From contig JALIRH010000018.1 in NCBI GenBank assembly GCA_023055505.1, positions 9,354,646-9,418,645 of the forward strand: 64,000 nucleotides of DNA. Reading direction: 5' to 3'. Both the position numbers and the translations under genes were made by a program. Of this stretch, positions 12,301-24,793 are shown one piece after another. Source of the DNA: Callipepla californica brunnescens. Lineage: Eukaryota > Chordata > Aves > Galliformes > Odontophoridae. How positions within the stretch are numbered: position 1 is the stretch's first letter; each line of letters begins with the position of its first letter. A model generated the notes under the pieces. It was not told where the DNA came from and made no database searches. It saw only the letters and a list, made by a program, of their open reading frames with translations.

Positions 12301-12753
12301 GTTTGCAGGTTGGTTCCCAGCAGTTATTTGTACCATATGTCTGCATGCCACTTTTTATTCCTTACTTCTCCTCCCTCATCACAAATACACCCCAAATCAC
12401 TACATTAATTTTCTTCTGTTTTGGAAAAAGTGGGCAAGAATACTGCTATGTAAATCACAATGTAAATACTTTCACTGTAGTAATATTCATAAAATTTAAC
12501 TGGAGTTGGAATTCCACTGTGCTGTGAAGTTCTGAACTGCAAGGAAAATGTATGCCTCTCCTTCAAAGAACTTAACAGTTCAAGGCTTCCAGCCTAGGAA
12601 TTTCTCTGCAGATGTTTGTCTTTAAGCACAGAAAGGGCTACAAAGTCTTGATGGCTGCATTTTCAAGGGCCTTTTGGCTCCTCCATGCCTGGGTCTGTAG
12701 ATCTGCTCCTATCAGTCTGTCTGTAGCACAGTAACTTGTGAACACCATCTCTC
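9371..12753. other. Unannotated spacer, about 3.4 kb
   Basis: No gene, RNA gene or recognised transposon. Low-complexity pieces: a T-run near 10152-10166 and an A/CAAA-rich run at 11447-11485. A 123-codon minus-strand open frame at 10985-11356 has no homology that I recognise and no splice or start context, and I treat it as chance. Confidence 0.55.
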
Positions 12754-12821
12754 ATTCATGTCCAACTTCTGGCTTGCCTGGACCACATTGACTGAAGGGG
12801 AATTATCTTGGGCTTGATATA

Positions 12822-13345
12822 TGTGGGTTGCTCCAAAAGTAATGCCACCTGTTTGTTTCCATGGAAACAGTGACCAATACAAAGACCACAATAAGACTTT
12901 CTGATATAACAAATTCTCAGCTGCAAAGTACTCTTTTTCAACATATTCACCACCATTAGCTATGCATTTTCACCAGCAATGAACAAGAGCCTGCACCGGC
13001 AGAGGTGACCCACTGTCAGTGTCACTACTGCACCACCCCCTCCCTCACTGTGCTCACATCCACTGTTTGATCGCCATCAACATTCAACAAGCACTGACGA
13101 ATGTTAGTGGGTGCCTTTCTCTTACACATGGAGGAATTAAATTCCATCCTTTTGCTTCATACACCACCCATGTCAGACTCCATTGTGTCCGACTGCACTG
13201 CTGCTGCCATCTGTCACACAACAACAAATTGTAATGGAATATTGGTGGGAAGATTCAACATCTACTGCTCTAGCACCAACATCTACCTTTCACGTTGTGA
13301 GCCAACACAATAAAATAGGAGGTGTTACTTGTGGAGCAGCCTTCG
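12822..13345 (-). mobile_element. Mariner (Galluhop-type) deletion derivative, copy 1
   Basis: Terminal inverted repeats begin TGTGGGTTGCTCCAAAAGTA on the left and, in reverse complement, CGAAGGCTGCTCCACAAGTA on the right. Each is flanked by TA (12820-12821 and 13346-13347), the mariner target duplication. The length of 524 bp is far below the roughly 1.2-1.3 kb of an autonomous mariner, so the central catalytic part of the transposase is missing. The minus strand still shows a fragment reading MVVNMLKKSTLQL from the C-terminal part. Orientation relative to the host hAT element is the same as in the second copy. Confidence 0.9.
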
Positions 13346-13459
13346 TAAAATATATAATATAGTTTATATATATATAAGCAACAAAACATATTTTATTTAA
13401 ATTATAATAGTTAAAAAGAGCAACAAACCCATAAAGCTAGTGGGATATGTGACCTTGTT

Positions 13460-13740
13460 TTTGTGAAACTAATGCATCACCCTGGTTTTGATGGCAATGG
13501 TTGCAAAGTAATTATCAGAGATTTTTGATGACTTGTTAGTCTTCCTGTATGTTCACAAATGTACATACTGCCAAAAGCAAAGACATGAATAAGGTGTGGC
13601 TGAGAAGTGAGAGCTACTTCTTTCTTATAAAAGTCTGCTAAAAAGACATCATCAGATTTTTGAGTTGAATGACTGATTGCAACTCTATACACTCCATTTG
13701 AAAATGTATTTATGTTCACTGAAAGTGGAGCTGCATAGCT
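13460..13740 (-). pseudogene. hAT transposase C-terminal (dimerisation) remnant, copy 1
   Basis: The minus strand reads, in one frame, pieces such as SVNINTFSNGVYRV and FAFGSMYICEH. These match the C-terminal region of GTF2IRD2-like hAT transposases, where a FGSTYICEQ-type segment precedes the hAT dimerisation helix. Compared with the second copy, a piece of roughly 60 bp covering the LFSKMKH segment is missing just after YICE. Non-functional. Confidence 0.75.
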
Positions 13741-13768
13741 ACAAAAAAAAAAAAAAAGTTTTTTTTTT
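13741..13768. repeat. A-run next to T-run
   Basis: Fifteen or so A residues, then GTTTTTTTTTTG. The two runs form a near-perfect hairpin inside the hAT element; the second hAT copy has no run of this length at the matching place. Confidence 0.9.
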
Positions 13769-14116
13769 GCAATCTTGAAATGTGTTCTCAAATTCCTCTA
13801 TCAAAATGGAAAGTGCAGTGGCATATTTTTTGCTGTTCGTAGGACTGCATTTAGCTCGTGTATCAAAGTGCATAAAATAATTTGCCCTAACTTGAGTTAG
13901 CACTGCAGTGCTCATCGTGTCTTGGTCTCAGCCCAGACAGTGTTAGCAGGACACTGCTGTGTGCTCATTGCTGAGTGATGGTTGCATGTCCTTGCTGGGC
14001 CAGGCCCCTCAGTGGGACAAAGCCACCACCATGATGGTACAAGGCAGGGGATGGTCACACTGCGAGCTGTGCCAGGCCACATACAGCCCACAGCCATGGG
14101 TTGGACATGCCCGTTG

Positions 14117-17100
14117 TGTGTGAGCAATTAAAGAGAATGCAGGGAACATCCACTGCAATCTGCAGCTAGTGCAAAAGTGAGGAGGAGAGTACAGCCCCTC
14201 CAAACTACACACTAGAAGCACAGCTTTTCCTGCTGTTGCTGTAGCCTTGTGAAGCCCTCCTGGGCCCAGGTGGCTGCTCATTAGCAGGCTGGATCAAGGG
14301 CAACATTACAGGGACCCTTCCTGTCCACATAAGAGTGGCACCCAACTGTCTAAAAGAACAGTGTTGGCTTATCTCCAACCAGCCGTTCTATGACCAGCTT
14401 GCACTGAAAAGGTGCTTGAGACATGTTTTCTATCCAATTTACACGGGGTGACTCCATTATGCTCCTTGTGAGCACTGCTGTGCTCCTTCCTCTATGAATA
14501 GAGAAAGTATGAACATCTAAGCTTTTTCAAATCACAGGCTGCTCTTGCCATTTGCTGTTTTTATCTTGTTCTTCTATCACACTTTCAGGAGGACTAACAC
14601 ATTTACAGAGGTTCACAGGCTAGATGAACATGCTCGTTGGCTGACATGCTTTGAAGTGTTAAGCCGGATACCCTCAGTTTTACACATACACTGCTAAAGT
14701 AAACTCAGCTGCACTGCTGAATCCTTACTTACTTTCATCCAACTTTGGGGAAAAAAGGAAAGCAAAGAGAGAGCTGAGCAAAGAGAGGGTTGTATTGAGC
14801 CCCTGGAGATCAAACCCTTCATAAATGGAAACACCAGCTTGTATAAAGTTGGAGTTGTTGCTGGAATGACTCCGTAATCATCCCTGTTTCTTATTTTGTA
14901 TCCTTTTACTCAGCTATCTTATTCTACTGTTGTTGGTTTTTTTCCTCTTTACTGATAACCATCCTTCCTTCTCCACCTTTCTGCTCGCCCAGTTTCAAAT
15001 TTGACACTGCATTGCTTTCTCAGAAGATAGATTCTGTGATGTAGCCAAAGAATGTCTCTACGTTTCAACATTAGGTATGCTATAGGCTGGCTGGGCACAG
15101 GACATTGAACAGCTTTATCCGTGAATGGTAAAGTTGTAATATTAGTTGACTGCATAGAGTTGTTTTAAAATACATGCTCTCCAGAGCATCTGTTGGCTAT
15201 TTATGCAGTTTACATTAGTTGATTAAAGGTGCATGGTGTGTACCCCGAAAATGCGTGTTTCTGTTTATAAGGATATGCTGCACCCATTTTTCGCCCTTCC
15301 TTTAAGAAATTTCCTTTTTGTCCTAGGAGAAGGTAAACAAGCAAAATCAAACTAGGGCACTGGATTGCAGTCATCATTCACAGCCACGATTCTCAAAGAG
15401 ATTAGCAAGTTTCTATTTGATGGCATCTTTTCCAGCACATTTGTCTGCACCATTGTGCTTGTGGAAAAGTTGATTTCAAATGTGCTTACAATTGCTATGA
15501 AAAATGCAGGGCTATTATCCAAATAACCTTGCTTTCTGCTTTTTGTTAATCCAAGAAACACAGAAAGAGAACAAATGCTACGCAAATAAGGTTTTTTTCA
15601 ACAGATGATACAGATAAAAGAGGACGTAACTGAGAGCAAGTGGAAAAAAAAAGCTATGAAGCAGTGTGTAAACCTCCTGATATATCCTAAAGCTCAGACT
15701 TCCTTCAGGCATTTGTCATGTGTTAGTCTGAAAATTCAGTGCTTCCTGGTTTTAGTATTATGTTCTATTGTGAGATTTTTTTTTTTCCCTACATAAACTC
15801 ATTTTAACTGGTTTCCAGGTACAAAAACAGACTTCTAAGACTTTTCAGAGCTCCTTTTGGTAGTGGGTATCATAGTTGGCTCTGTGTGGGATGGCATGAA
15901 CTTCACTGTTTAACGGTGATAAAGTGGTCTGTGAATGGGCTTTTCTGTTTAAAACATGTATTTCCTTCTTTACAAATGGGAATGTTCTCAGATTGTTAAA
16001 ACAGACACAAGGAAACAAAGACAGCAGTTGTTGCAAGTTGCTGCAAGTTGCAGCAGTTGCTGCAATTAGGAGACAAATGATTCACAAATACATCTCTTAA
16101 AACCCCTTTTTAGGGGATGAATTTCAGGCTACATGACTTTCACCGTGCTAGATTCCTGCTTCAATCCCCAGACTGGGGGCACTGAAAGCAAGCAGGTAGT
16201 TCTAAAGTGGTTCCAAGAACCTCCCTCCCCGCCTCCAAAAAAAAAAAAAAAAAAAAGCAATCACAAGACATCAGTAAATCTGACTTGAACTAGTTAAACA
16301 CAAAGTAACCACAGCTATACCTGTACATAAATCTTAGGTTTTGCTTTTGAGATAGGTATCAATCACTCTCTGGATTCTATTTGTTTATCTTTCCATATTT
16401 TCATGAGTTAGGCACTAGCTCATAGAAATGCTACAGAATTAAGAGTATTCATAAATCTTGAAGAACATAAATACCATTATCTGAAAGAAAGTGAATCTTT
16501 ATGGAAATACACCGGTATTTTTTGACTCACACATTTTTTGCTACTGGAGGGACTTCCTGTATATTTTTTAGGCAGAGTTATAAAAATAAAATCCAAAATG
16601 ATAACATAATTTACGTCACAACAAATACAAAATATTTTAACACTTGATCTCAAATACAGGGTAAACTATAAATTAGTCCTTGTTCTCTGAAATAATACAT
16701 CAGAGCATGAGGTACAGTAGTGTGGAATAGGAAAGATTTGGCTTATGACCAGAGGCTTCTTTGTGCCAGGTCATTTGGCCTCAGCATCTGCCCATAATAT
16801 CAGTGATTTGATGCCCTCTGGTATTATCATAATGAACCCATCAGATTAGATGAAAAAGCAGTAACAAAGGCATAAAGATATTAGCGGTGTGTGTTCCTCC
16901 CTAGGGAAATAAGAAGCTGAATTCACATTTTAGGATATTTGTTAATGAGCTCAAGCCTATGGAGGGTGGAGCCTTGCATTTCAGAGCATTGATTCATCAA
17001 CTTGCTTTTTCAACTTTTTCATGAAAAGGCAATTTTTTATTGGAGAGTTCTGAGAAAACTAGAAGTTTTTATGTGAGATAGGTTAATATTAATCTTGTAA

Positions 17101-17344
17101 AAAAGACTTTTGAACTCATTTTAGCAAAGAATCTACATTCAAATGCTGAAATAGTGGGTATCAATTTGTTTTTGAATTTGTATGATTCCTCTGATATTTC
17201 ATGATAATTTTTGTATATGAAGAAGAAAACCCACTGTAATGGGCAGGTTATTGCACTAAGGCTGTTGTCCCATAAAGAATAGACCAAGATTCCTGTTAAA
17301 CAATTAGATTAGTGTTGTTAGGGGAATATTCACAAAATTATCAA
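14117..17344. other. Unannotated spacer, about 3.2 kb
   Basis: No gene or known transposon. It contains an imperfect GCAGTTGTTGCAAGTT tandem at about 16023-16065 and a 20-base A-run at 16237-16256. The minus-strand open frame at 15352-15585 might mark a conserved non-coding element, but the sequence alone cannot show that. Confidence 0.55.
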
Positions 17345-17450
17345 CCAACCAACAGAATCCATTCCTTCCTCCCTTCCTCCCTCCCTTTGTCCCTCCCTCC
17401 CTCCCTCATTTCTTCTCTCCTTCCAGTCTTCCTTTCTTCCTTCTAATGTT
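17345..17450. repeat. CCTT/CCCT pyrimidine-rich low-complexity tract
   Basis: Clustered CCTTCCTCCCTTCC and CCCTCCCTCCCTC units on the + strand, interrupted by TTTGT and ATTTCT. An impure homopyrimidine run. Confidence 0.9.
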
Positions 17451-18470
17451 ACCACTTAAACTATCATTTGGAGTCAAGCATTGTCATCCATTCCTCTCCT
17501 TGGAACCCCTTCCTTATCAGCTTCTACACCCTATCTATAGCAAAAATTGAAAGGGATTCCCCCAGCTTCAAAAGTTTGTTGTAGAAAAAAAGTGTTCACA
17601 GTATTTATTGCATATGTCTGCTTCATTTTCACTGTTAAAATGACTTGGTATGGTGGAAGATTCTTCTCTGCTCATGTCTCCTCCTTCAGCTAAGCAATAA
17701 TGGGGAGACAGAGCCATGAAGTCACAGCCCATATTGTGAAAAAAAGATCTCATCCATCAAACTGTCACCTCAGTTTTCTGTCCAGGGTCACAGAGGAACA
17801 AAGTCAGCTTGTGTCAGGTTGAAATAGCATTGGTAAGTGTTAGTGTGTGTGAAGCTGGTGGTTTGAAGTCTATTTATTTTGTTTGAAAGGCTCAAACAGC
17901 ATGCTGCCAAGCAGGAGAACGAGCAGGAGGAAGTCTCCTTATAAATTATTGGTGGAAGGCTCGCAGCCATCATTTAAGATGTGAAATTATGCCATCTGCT
18001 TTTCTAGGTCTTTGATTCACTTAGTGGCAGCTGTCTATTTCTGAGTTTCAGCATATCACACAAAGGTAAAACACGTTAAAGCCTAATATGACAACAGCAT
18101 TTCCTTAACAAAGATTTAAAGCTTTCTTAAAAATCAGAGAATGTGTAGGGGACATTATCTCAGAATCCATGGCATGCTTTCAAGACAAATCAGATGGAAA
18201 AATGCTGTCTCTTTTTCACACAAACTGGGAACATAGATAGCAATCTTTCGTTGTGAAAAACGCAATAGTTGGTTCTGATGTTATCTACCCAGAGAATTTC
18301 AGGGAGGCACTGATGTTTTTATATCGCTTTTAACTTGGTGATTCCTAAGGTTATTAATTCCTTGCTTGTCACTGGGCTCCTTCTTCATCGATTATTGATT
18401 ATCCTAGGGGAACATCTTAGCTGTCATTCTGCAGTTTGCAACATTTAAGTTTTATTCTCATGCTCTTTCT
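17451..18470. other. Unannotated spacer
   Basis: Nothing recognised. Confidence 0.55.
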
Positions 18471-18488
18471 AAAAAAAAAAAAAAAAAA
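18471..18488. repeat. Poly(A) run
   Basis: Eighteen A residues followed by GAATACATATATAC; simple sequence about 110 bp upstream of the CpG-rich block. Confidence 0.95.
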
Positions 18489-18596
18489 GAATACATATAT
18501 ACAAATAAAAGTCATCTTAGGCCCATCAACAGCTCTAGGCAGTCAAGCAGCTAAGTGAAAAAGGTTAAAATAAAATCATCATCGTAATAAAGAAGG

Positions 18597-18902
18597 CTAC
18601 GGGGTGTGGGGGTGTCCGGGTGCGGCGGAGCGCAGCGGGCTCTGCCCCCACCCCCGGGAGAACCGCTTGCGCTGAAGTCATTTGGTGCGCGCTGCGTTTT
18701 CCTGTGCGAGCATTAGGGAGCGGGAGAATGGCTTTGTGAGGAAGCACGGAGAGAGGGAGCCGGGAGAGGCTGCTGCGAGGGGCCGGCGGACTTCAGCCTT
18801 TCCATAGTTCTTTCAGTCAATTCATTCTGGGAGACCAATTGCATGCGCTACGGCAGCTGGGGGTTTTGTTTCCCTTTCAGCTGTGTACTGTAGGAGAAGC
18901 TG
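18597..18902 (+). promoter_or_regulatory. CpG-rich promoter-like block with 5' splice donor
   Basis: Base composition changes abruptly at about 18597 from AT-rich to GC-rich, with roughly twenty CpG in 250 bp (TGCGGCGGAGCGCAGCGGG, GTGCGCGCTGCG, GGGGCCGGCGG). Just upstream is a weak TATA-like GTTAAAATAAAAT at 18565-18577. The block ends in AAGCTG|GTAAGG, a strong donor with the junction after 18902, followed by a T/C-rich stretch. This is what a 5'-untranslated first exon and its promoter look like in a vertebrate gene. No convincing start codon lies in the exon, so it would be non-coding, possibly an alternative first exon for the gene whose other promoter is near 50 kb. That link is inference. 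Confidence 0.5.
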
Positions 18903-18914
18903 GTAAGGTTATTT

Positions 18915-18954
18915 CTTCTTCTTCTTTTCTTTTCTTTCTTTTTTTTTTTTTTCC
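18915..18954. repeat. TTC/T-rich low-complexity run
   Basis: TTCTTCTTCTTTTCTTTTC followed by about 15 T, directly downstream of the proposed splice donor. Confidence 0.9.
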
Positions 18955-21900
18955 CCTTGTTGTACTGTTCCACGATGCTATTGTAATTGCATTATTGAAG
19001 CGGCCGTTGCATGAGGAAGGGAAGTTGGTTAATGATGCTGAGGGTCCCCGCATTGTCTCCGCTTTGTGCAGCTGCTCAGTTTGTGGGGAGGCACTGTTTA
19101 CAGTGGAGGAGCTGGTTTCCATCGAACAACTTTGCTGTTATTCCTCTAAAGTTGTTTCAGCCTTTCTTTGGGTGAAGCTAGGGAAATAAACAAATAAACG
19201 GACTCAGCCGTTTGGAAATGAGTGCATTTCTGGAGGCTGAAATTTGTTGAGAAAGCAGTTTCAGATGTTCTGGCTTTGATCTTATCAGATTTGTCACTCT
19301 TCTGGACCAGTTCCAAAATGGGATTTTACGTGAGAACCTCCTCTCACAAATCTTTTCTTCGCGCTTTCAGAAGGGACAAGATAGGTCACTCGAACTGATC
19401 GCCAAAGAAAACACAGCAAAAATGTATCTGTGGAAGGTGGAAGTGTCTGGGGGAAGGAAAAGTCCTCGGGGAACTCTGGAATTAAAAATAAATGAAGGGG
19501 CACGAACTCTTGGCACAAATTTTCAGCAAAATGCTCCCAATCATTGTAAGACGAAACACATGGTAAGGGGGAGAATGTAAGGATTCCCTCAGAAAATCCA
19601 AGATGCACAGGTGCATATCCTGTCTAACTGCACCTCTCCATAGAGGGAGTTACCAGATTTATCCTCTTTGGATTAAAAAAGAAAAATGAAAATCAGAAGA
19701 TGCTGACTATCCTCTCCCTCTCCCCTCGCCTTGTTATTTTTAGAATAGTGACTTGTGTTTGTCAGAGTCTTTTATTTCCTTTCATATTATCGTGGGAAAC
19801 TTTAGCTTGAATTGGTTGGGTATATGTGAGCACAGCTTGGGGCACACCATGTCTATTCTGCAGGCAGGCTATGAAAATCCTCCTTGTGACTCAGATGAAT
19901 TGTAAAGAACATAATTATCAACAAAAGTTTCTTTTGTGGCCATTCAAAAATCACAAACAAGGTAAGGGGGAATGATTGACAACAGTTACACAACTGATTG
20001 ACAGAAAACCAAAAACTTGGTCTGTGACTTAGCATGTTGGTTTTTCAGGAAGCGTTGACCTTTTTTCACCATTATTCTGTTCTGTTCTGTGGACTATTCC
20101 TAACTCCCCTATTGAGCTAAACTGTCTGTCTAAAATGCATCTTTGTAGTTATTGCCTATTGTCTTTACATCTCTTTACAATGATGTGCTTATTTGTTGAT
20201 GCTGACACAAAATTGAGAGATGCATTATAATCAGACCTCCATGAAAGAATGTGTATCTTTTCTATGCCTTACATGCTTAACTATTGATTTCAGCTACAGA
20301 TTTCACTCTTATGAAGTAATGAAGGGCCACATCCAAATCCCACAAATTTGCACTCACAGTTCTAGCTCCTAATAATGGAAGGCTCAAGGATATCAATGTG
20401 GTTACTCATGTGAGCAAAGATTTGGAGACTTGTTTCCCATTTGTGAGTGAAATGGTTTAGGAAGTGTGCAGTTACTATGGTTCTCTTTTGGCTTAAAAAC
20501 AAAAATCTCCGTTAAAACAACCACTAACGAGATTTGTTGGAGAGGCCTAAGGACAGTCAAATTCCCTGATTTAGCACGAGGATGTGGTGGACTCCTGACA
20601 GCGGTATTTCAAGAAGAATGATAAAAATGTTCTCTCTCTTTAGTTTATTAGCAGTTTTAGAAACACGGGAAACATATTACATCTCTCTGTGCTGCACCAC
20701 TAGATACTGCCATGACCCTTGGAATAACAGCACAACTGTGACTTACTCCTCCCTTTGAGAATAAAAGTTAATTTTGTCTGGTCTTTATCAAGTAATCATC
20801 CCAGCTCCTAGCAATAACTGTCAGTTATGACAAATTGCACCAAACTGATATTTCAGGTTAGGCTTCTCTTGTCTTTTTGTAGACAAAGATACAGTATTTC
20901 CAGTGTGCACTGTTTGTTATTTTCACATTCCTGGTTTTGTTGCAGGCAAAGAAGGCAAGAGGTGCTCCCTGGTCATTGATAAACCAGTTAAGGTTCCTTG
21001 ATTCCTCTCCCTACTGGAGAAATTTCTTTGGTTCAGTATTTCTAAACTGTTCAATAGAATCCTTTACTTTGTAGGGAGAAAGGAATGTATTTGCTGTTAC
21101 TTCTTTCCTATTTTTCACAAATTCTACATTTCCAAATATTACTGTGGGGGGAGGGGAAGGTGATCGGACTCCCAGTCAGTGTTAGAGCTACTCATGTGGA
21201 TGATAATGGAATCACACTGACGTAGCTGAACAAGAGCGTTCTAAAATTAACTGTCTGAAACAATAAAGTTGCTTTCTTAGCATTTTTCCTTAATAATGCA
21301 GTAATGCATACACTTTTATGAGGTGGCTATTGTTGCAAAAAGGGCCTCTAGTTGTAAAGAACACAGCTGTAACTGCAAAGAACATGACCAATCTAACATT
21401 TGTGCATAACAAAAGACATCTTGGCTATAAATATCTTCTAATTAATTAAAGCAGAACAAAATTGTCTCCAAAGGTGTAGGGAAACACACCTAAATAAACC
21501 TAGCATCACTTTACTCATAAAATTAGAGCAACCTAAACATATTCCAGCAGCCATTAGCTACCAACTATTTGCCACAACTGGAAGATTTAGACAGATGGAA
21601 ACTGTAATATTGCTTGTTGAAACATACATCATTCTAGGAAAGAAATTGTGAGGTTGGAACTGCCATACTGGTGTTGTGCTGCAGTCTGGTGTTTTTGTTT
21701 CTTTTTTTTTTTTTTCATAGATGTCATATAAAAACTACATAGCTCCTCCTCCAAATTGTGTATGTTTGTATACTGTATACAAACCTACTTACATAGGCAT
21801 ATGTGAATATGCCAATATATATACATTGGAATTTATTAAAATGCAGCTGGTGCACTGCTTTTATTACTACTTTGTATTTGCATCACTGAAAGAGAAATCG

Positions 21901-22631
21901 TTTGGGCAGATTAAGGTACATACTAACATCATGTACCTTCTGCCTTAACAAGAAACTTCCTATGTTCATTTGCACACAGAGGACTCACAAAGGTTATACT
22001 TAGAGTACATAGCAGGCCATCTTCCTAAAAGTAACTACCTGAACTAAATGTCATTGTAAGTTGGACTAAACACACTGTAAGAGAGTTCTGCTTTCCTTAG
22101 CCTTAACTGGAAGAAAACACATCTGGGCTCTCCTGGGAAGCTGCCATTTTACAAACAGTAAAAGCAGCAGGAGGTCCAGTCTGCTGGAATAGGATAAGAA
22201 TAAAAGAACACAGCTCCCACTTGGCTGCCTGACCAAACAAGAGATTTTGTATATTGCCTCAAAACTCAATTGCATTTTTCTATGTTGATGTGAAAGTACT
22301 TAGATACTAGTTCAGTCACTTCTACTCATAAAGTAATAGTATATGGAGCAACAGAGTATTTTTGTTATATGTATACTTGACTGCAAGTTATAGCTTCTAA
22401 TTAATTTCATGCTATTTTCAAATCTTCCTTTTGATTAAATTTGGCATGATTGCTCACATGACTTTCTATTATGCACATCCTCCAATGCCATAGAAGTGTA
22501 TTGTGCCCCACAGTTTGGGATTTGTTTGTTTTTAAAACCCAGTGTAAGCAGATAGGAATTCACTGGTTGGAGAGGAGATCATCTGCAGGACCATTTGAGT
22601 GCAAGTAGTGTGGGATATTGAAACAATATAT
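18955..22631. other. Unannotated spacer, about 3.7 kb
   Basis: The first 250 bp (to about 19200) keep an intermediate GC content and may belong to the regulatory block upstream. The rest is AT-rich, without recognised genes or transposons. A T-run lies at 21702-21715. Confidence 0.5.
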
Positions 22632-22840
22632 TACAGAATCACAGAATGTTCAAGAGTGAATGGGACTTCTGGGTCCATCTAATCTAACCGCCTGTTCATG
22701 TTGGGATACCTAGAGCAGATTGACCAGGTCAACTCTAGGCACCTTTTGGAGATCTCCAAGGAGGAGACTTCGCAGCTTCTCTGGGCAGCCTGTGCCACTG
22801 CTCCACCACCCACACAAGAGGTTTTCAAAGTTCACAAGCA
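22632..22840 (-). mobile_element. CR1 LINE 3'-end fragment
   Basis: The + strand shows CAGAATCACAGAATGTTCAA, then GGGTCCATCTAATCTAACCG, then CTTTTGGAGATCTCCAAGGA and CTCTGGGCAGCCTGTGCCAC. All are antisense CR1 3'-end landmarks, so the element reads on the minus strand. It fades into unique sequence after about 22840. Confidence 0.92.
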
Positions 22841-24730
22841 TCCCAGTAACTTCCATAGCTCTGTTTCAGTGTTGTATGGCCATACCCTATAATCTTTGAA
22901 AAGCTTTAAATTGTCCATGAGTATTGTCCCTTCTGGTTAAACATTGTGGGTATATTTCTTATTAGAATGTTCAGTCTCTTAGAAAATTATCATCCATTTC
23001 CATGATAAACTTTCAGATTTTAAGAGATTGTAAAGTAAAAATTCATCCTACGTGGTGTGGCATACTGGGTGGGATGCTGTCAGTGTCTCATATTTGATGC
23101 AGAATGAAATCACTGAGATATGTGGTCTCATCTCATTAAAACTTTGAGATGTTAATAATCTTTTGGCTGACACTTAGGGAAAGATCACTAGTAATTTCCT
23201 AAGGGAAAAGAACTGTTAGCTTCTGACTATACCTGGGTCTGTCCAAGCCCAATACTTTATTAGCTGACATCTATGTAGATTTGTAAGATCTTTTGAAGTT
23301 TTCTGGATTGTGTACAGACAGAAAAGAGACAGATTATTTTTGCTTCCATGAAGGAGGTGGAATATAATACTTCAATGCTAAATGGAGGAAGCTAAGGGTC
23401 AATCTCTCAGTCAAAACCCATCTAAATTAGAAAAATGCATTAGACTTTTTTTCTGCACTGGTCCTTCTTATCCTATCCAACAAACTGGTTGAAAACTGAG
23501 ACTTTGGGTCTCCAAGGGCTTTCAGAGCAATCCCAGATGTCAAATGAAGGAACAATGAATTTTGACTGTCTCTGTGTCTCTTCTGAAGTAGTGACAGTAG
23601 GTGTGTTGATGAGGATGGGTATTAGGTTAGAATTTGGATCACAGTTTTAACTTCAGTTTATTTGTTTGATTTCAGTTTAACAGGGCAGTTATTGTTTGCC
23701 ATTTGTGAGCCATTTTCTTACAGTCTGTGAAAGAGATGAATGCACTCCTACAAGGAAACTTCACTTCTCTTTTTCAAAGCCATATTTACACTGTGTGCTG
23801 TCCCCATTTTTTATACTGTATCTGTATTCCACTCCTTTTTGGGCTCTGAATCTTTAAATTGCCTAGAAAGATGGTTTTGATGTGTTAGTGGATGCTGAAA
23901 TATGTAGCAAAAGCTGAAAGTGCGTATAATACAACTTGGGTGGGATTCAGTTCCAGATTGTCACTAAAGCTTAGGTATCTATACATAAATGTTTACATCT
24001 GTTGCAGCCCAGTTGATACTGTTGGTTCATTTCAGTTGCCTACATGCAGGCACATAATGCCATTACTTATGCATTGAAGTAACTTAGACATCCATATGGG
24101 ATCGAATGGGGCTGACAGATGGCACAGGACTTGTGGATACATTGTTCTTACAGAGAAGTGTCTCTGCAAGGGCGTCTGAAATGATGTTTGGCACCTACGC
24201 TTAGGTACCTGAACAGGGAAAGTACCTTAGCTGTCCAGTTAAGTAGCTCTCCACCTTCCACTGCTCATGCTGACTAGATTACCACTGACTGTAGTGCCAC
24301 CTTTGACAGTTAGATTGTCCACATATAGCTAAGCACAATCTGAGTAACTGCAGATTTTTTACATCATTTTATTATGTCACTGTTCCTGAATAAAAAAAGG
24401 GGTATTTATGAACCAAAAGCAAAGTCTATCTTGTTCTGGTAGTAGGATAGAAGAAGGAAAGCAAGAAGGAAGGGGAAAGGTATATTTATACATACATACA
24501 TAGAAGTATCTACTTTCAGTGCTGGAGTTATGACATGGGATTTCTCTGTAGTACAGGTTGTATCTGAATTACTCACATTCCGTACATATTCCTAACTCCC
24601 TAGCCAAGGAAAGACAAACACTTCTTGTGCTGATGCTGGTGGCCTTGGTGAGATGCTGAGTTGGTAACATCCTGGGCTAGTCAATAAGAAACATCATGGA
24701 TGCTCCTTCAAGATTAGGTCATTGGAATTT
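22841..24730. other. Unannotated AT-rich spacer
   Basis: Nothing recognised. Confidence 0.55.
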
Positions 24731-24793
24731 GATATGCTATCTGTGCTATGTTATGCTATACTAGGTTAGGCTGTGCTATGCTATACTGTATAT
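24731..24793. repeat. Imperfect (TGCTA)n tandem
   Basis: Repeated TATGCTAT / TGTGCTATG / TATACT units with substitutions; a short decayed pentamer-type tandem. Confidence 0.8.

Larger units (their letters stand above)
12754..14116 (-). mobile_element. hAT-Charlie element carrying an internal mariner (copy 1)
   Basis: The left end reads CATTCATGTCCAAC and the right end GTTGGACATGCCCG, a diverged inverted pair of the hAT-Charlie type (family form near CAGGGGTGTCCAAC). Just inside the left end lies CAGGCAAGCCAGAAG in reverse complement, and then GGGGAATTATCTTGGG, the subterminal sequence typical of such elements. About 840 bp of hAT sequence is split by a mariner at 12822-13345. The same arrangement recurs in inverted orientation at 35834-37235. 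hAT target duplications are 8 bp; I could not find a convincing pair here, probably through decay. The element is non-autonomous: only the last part of a transposase frame remains. Confidence 0.85.
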
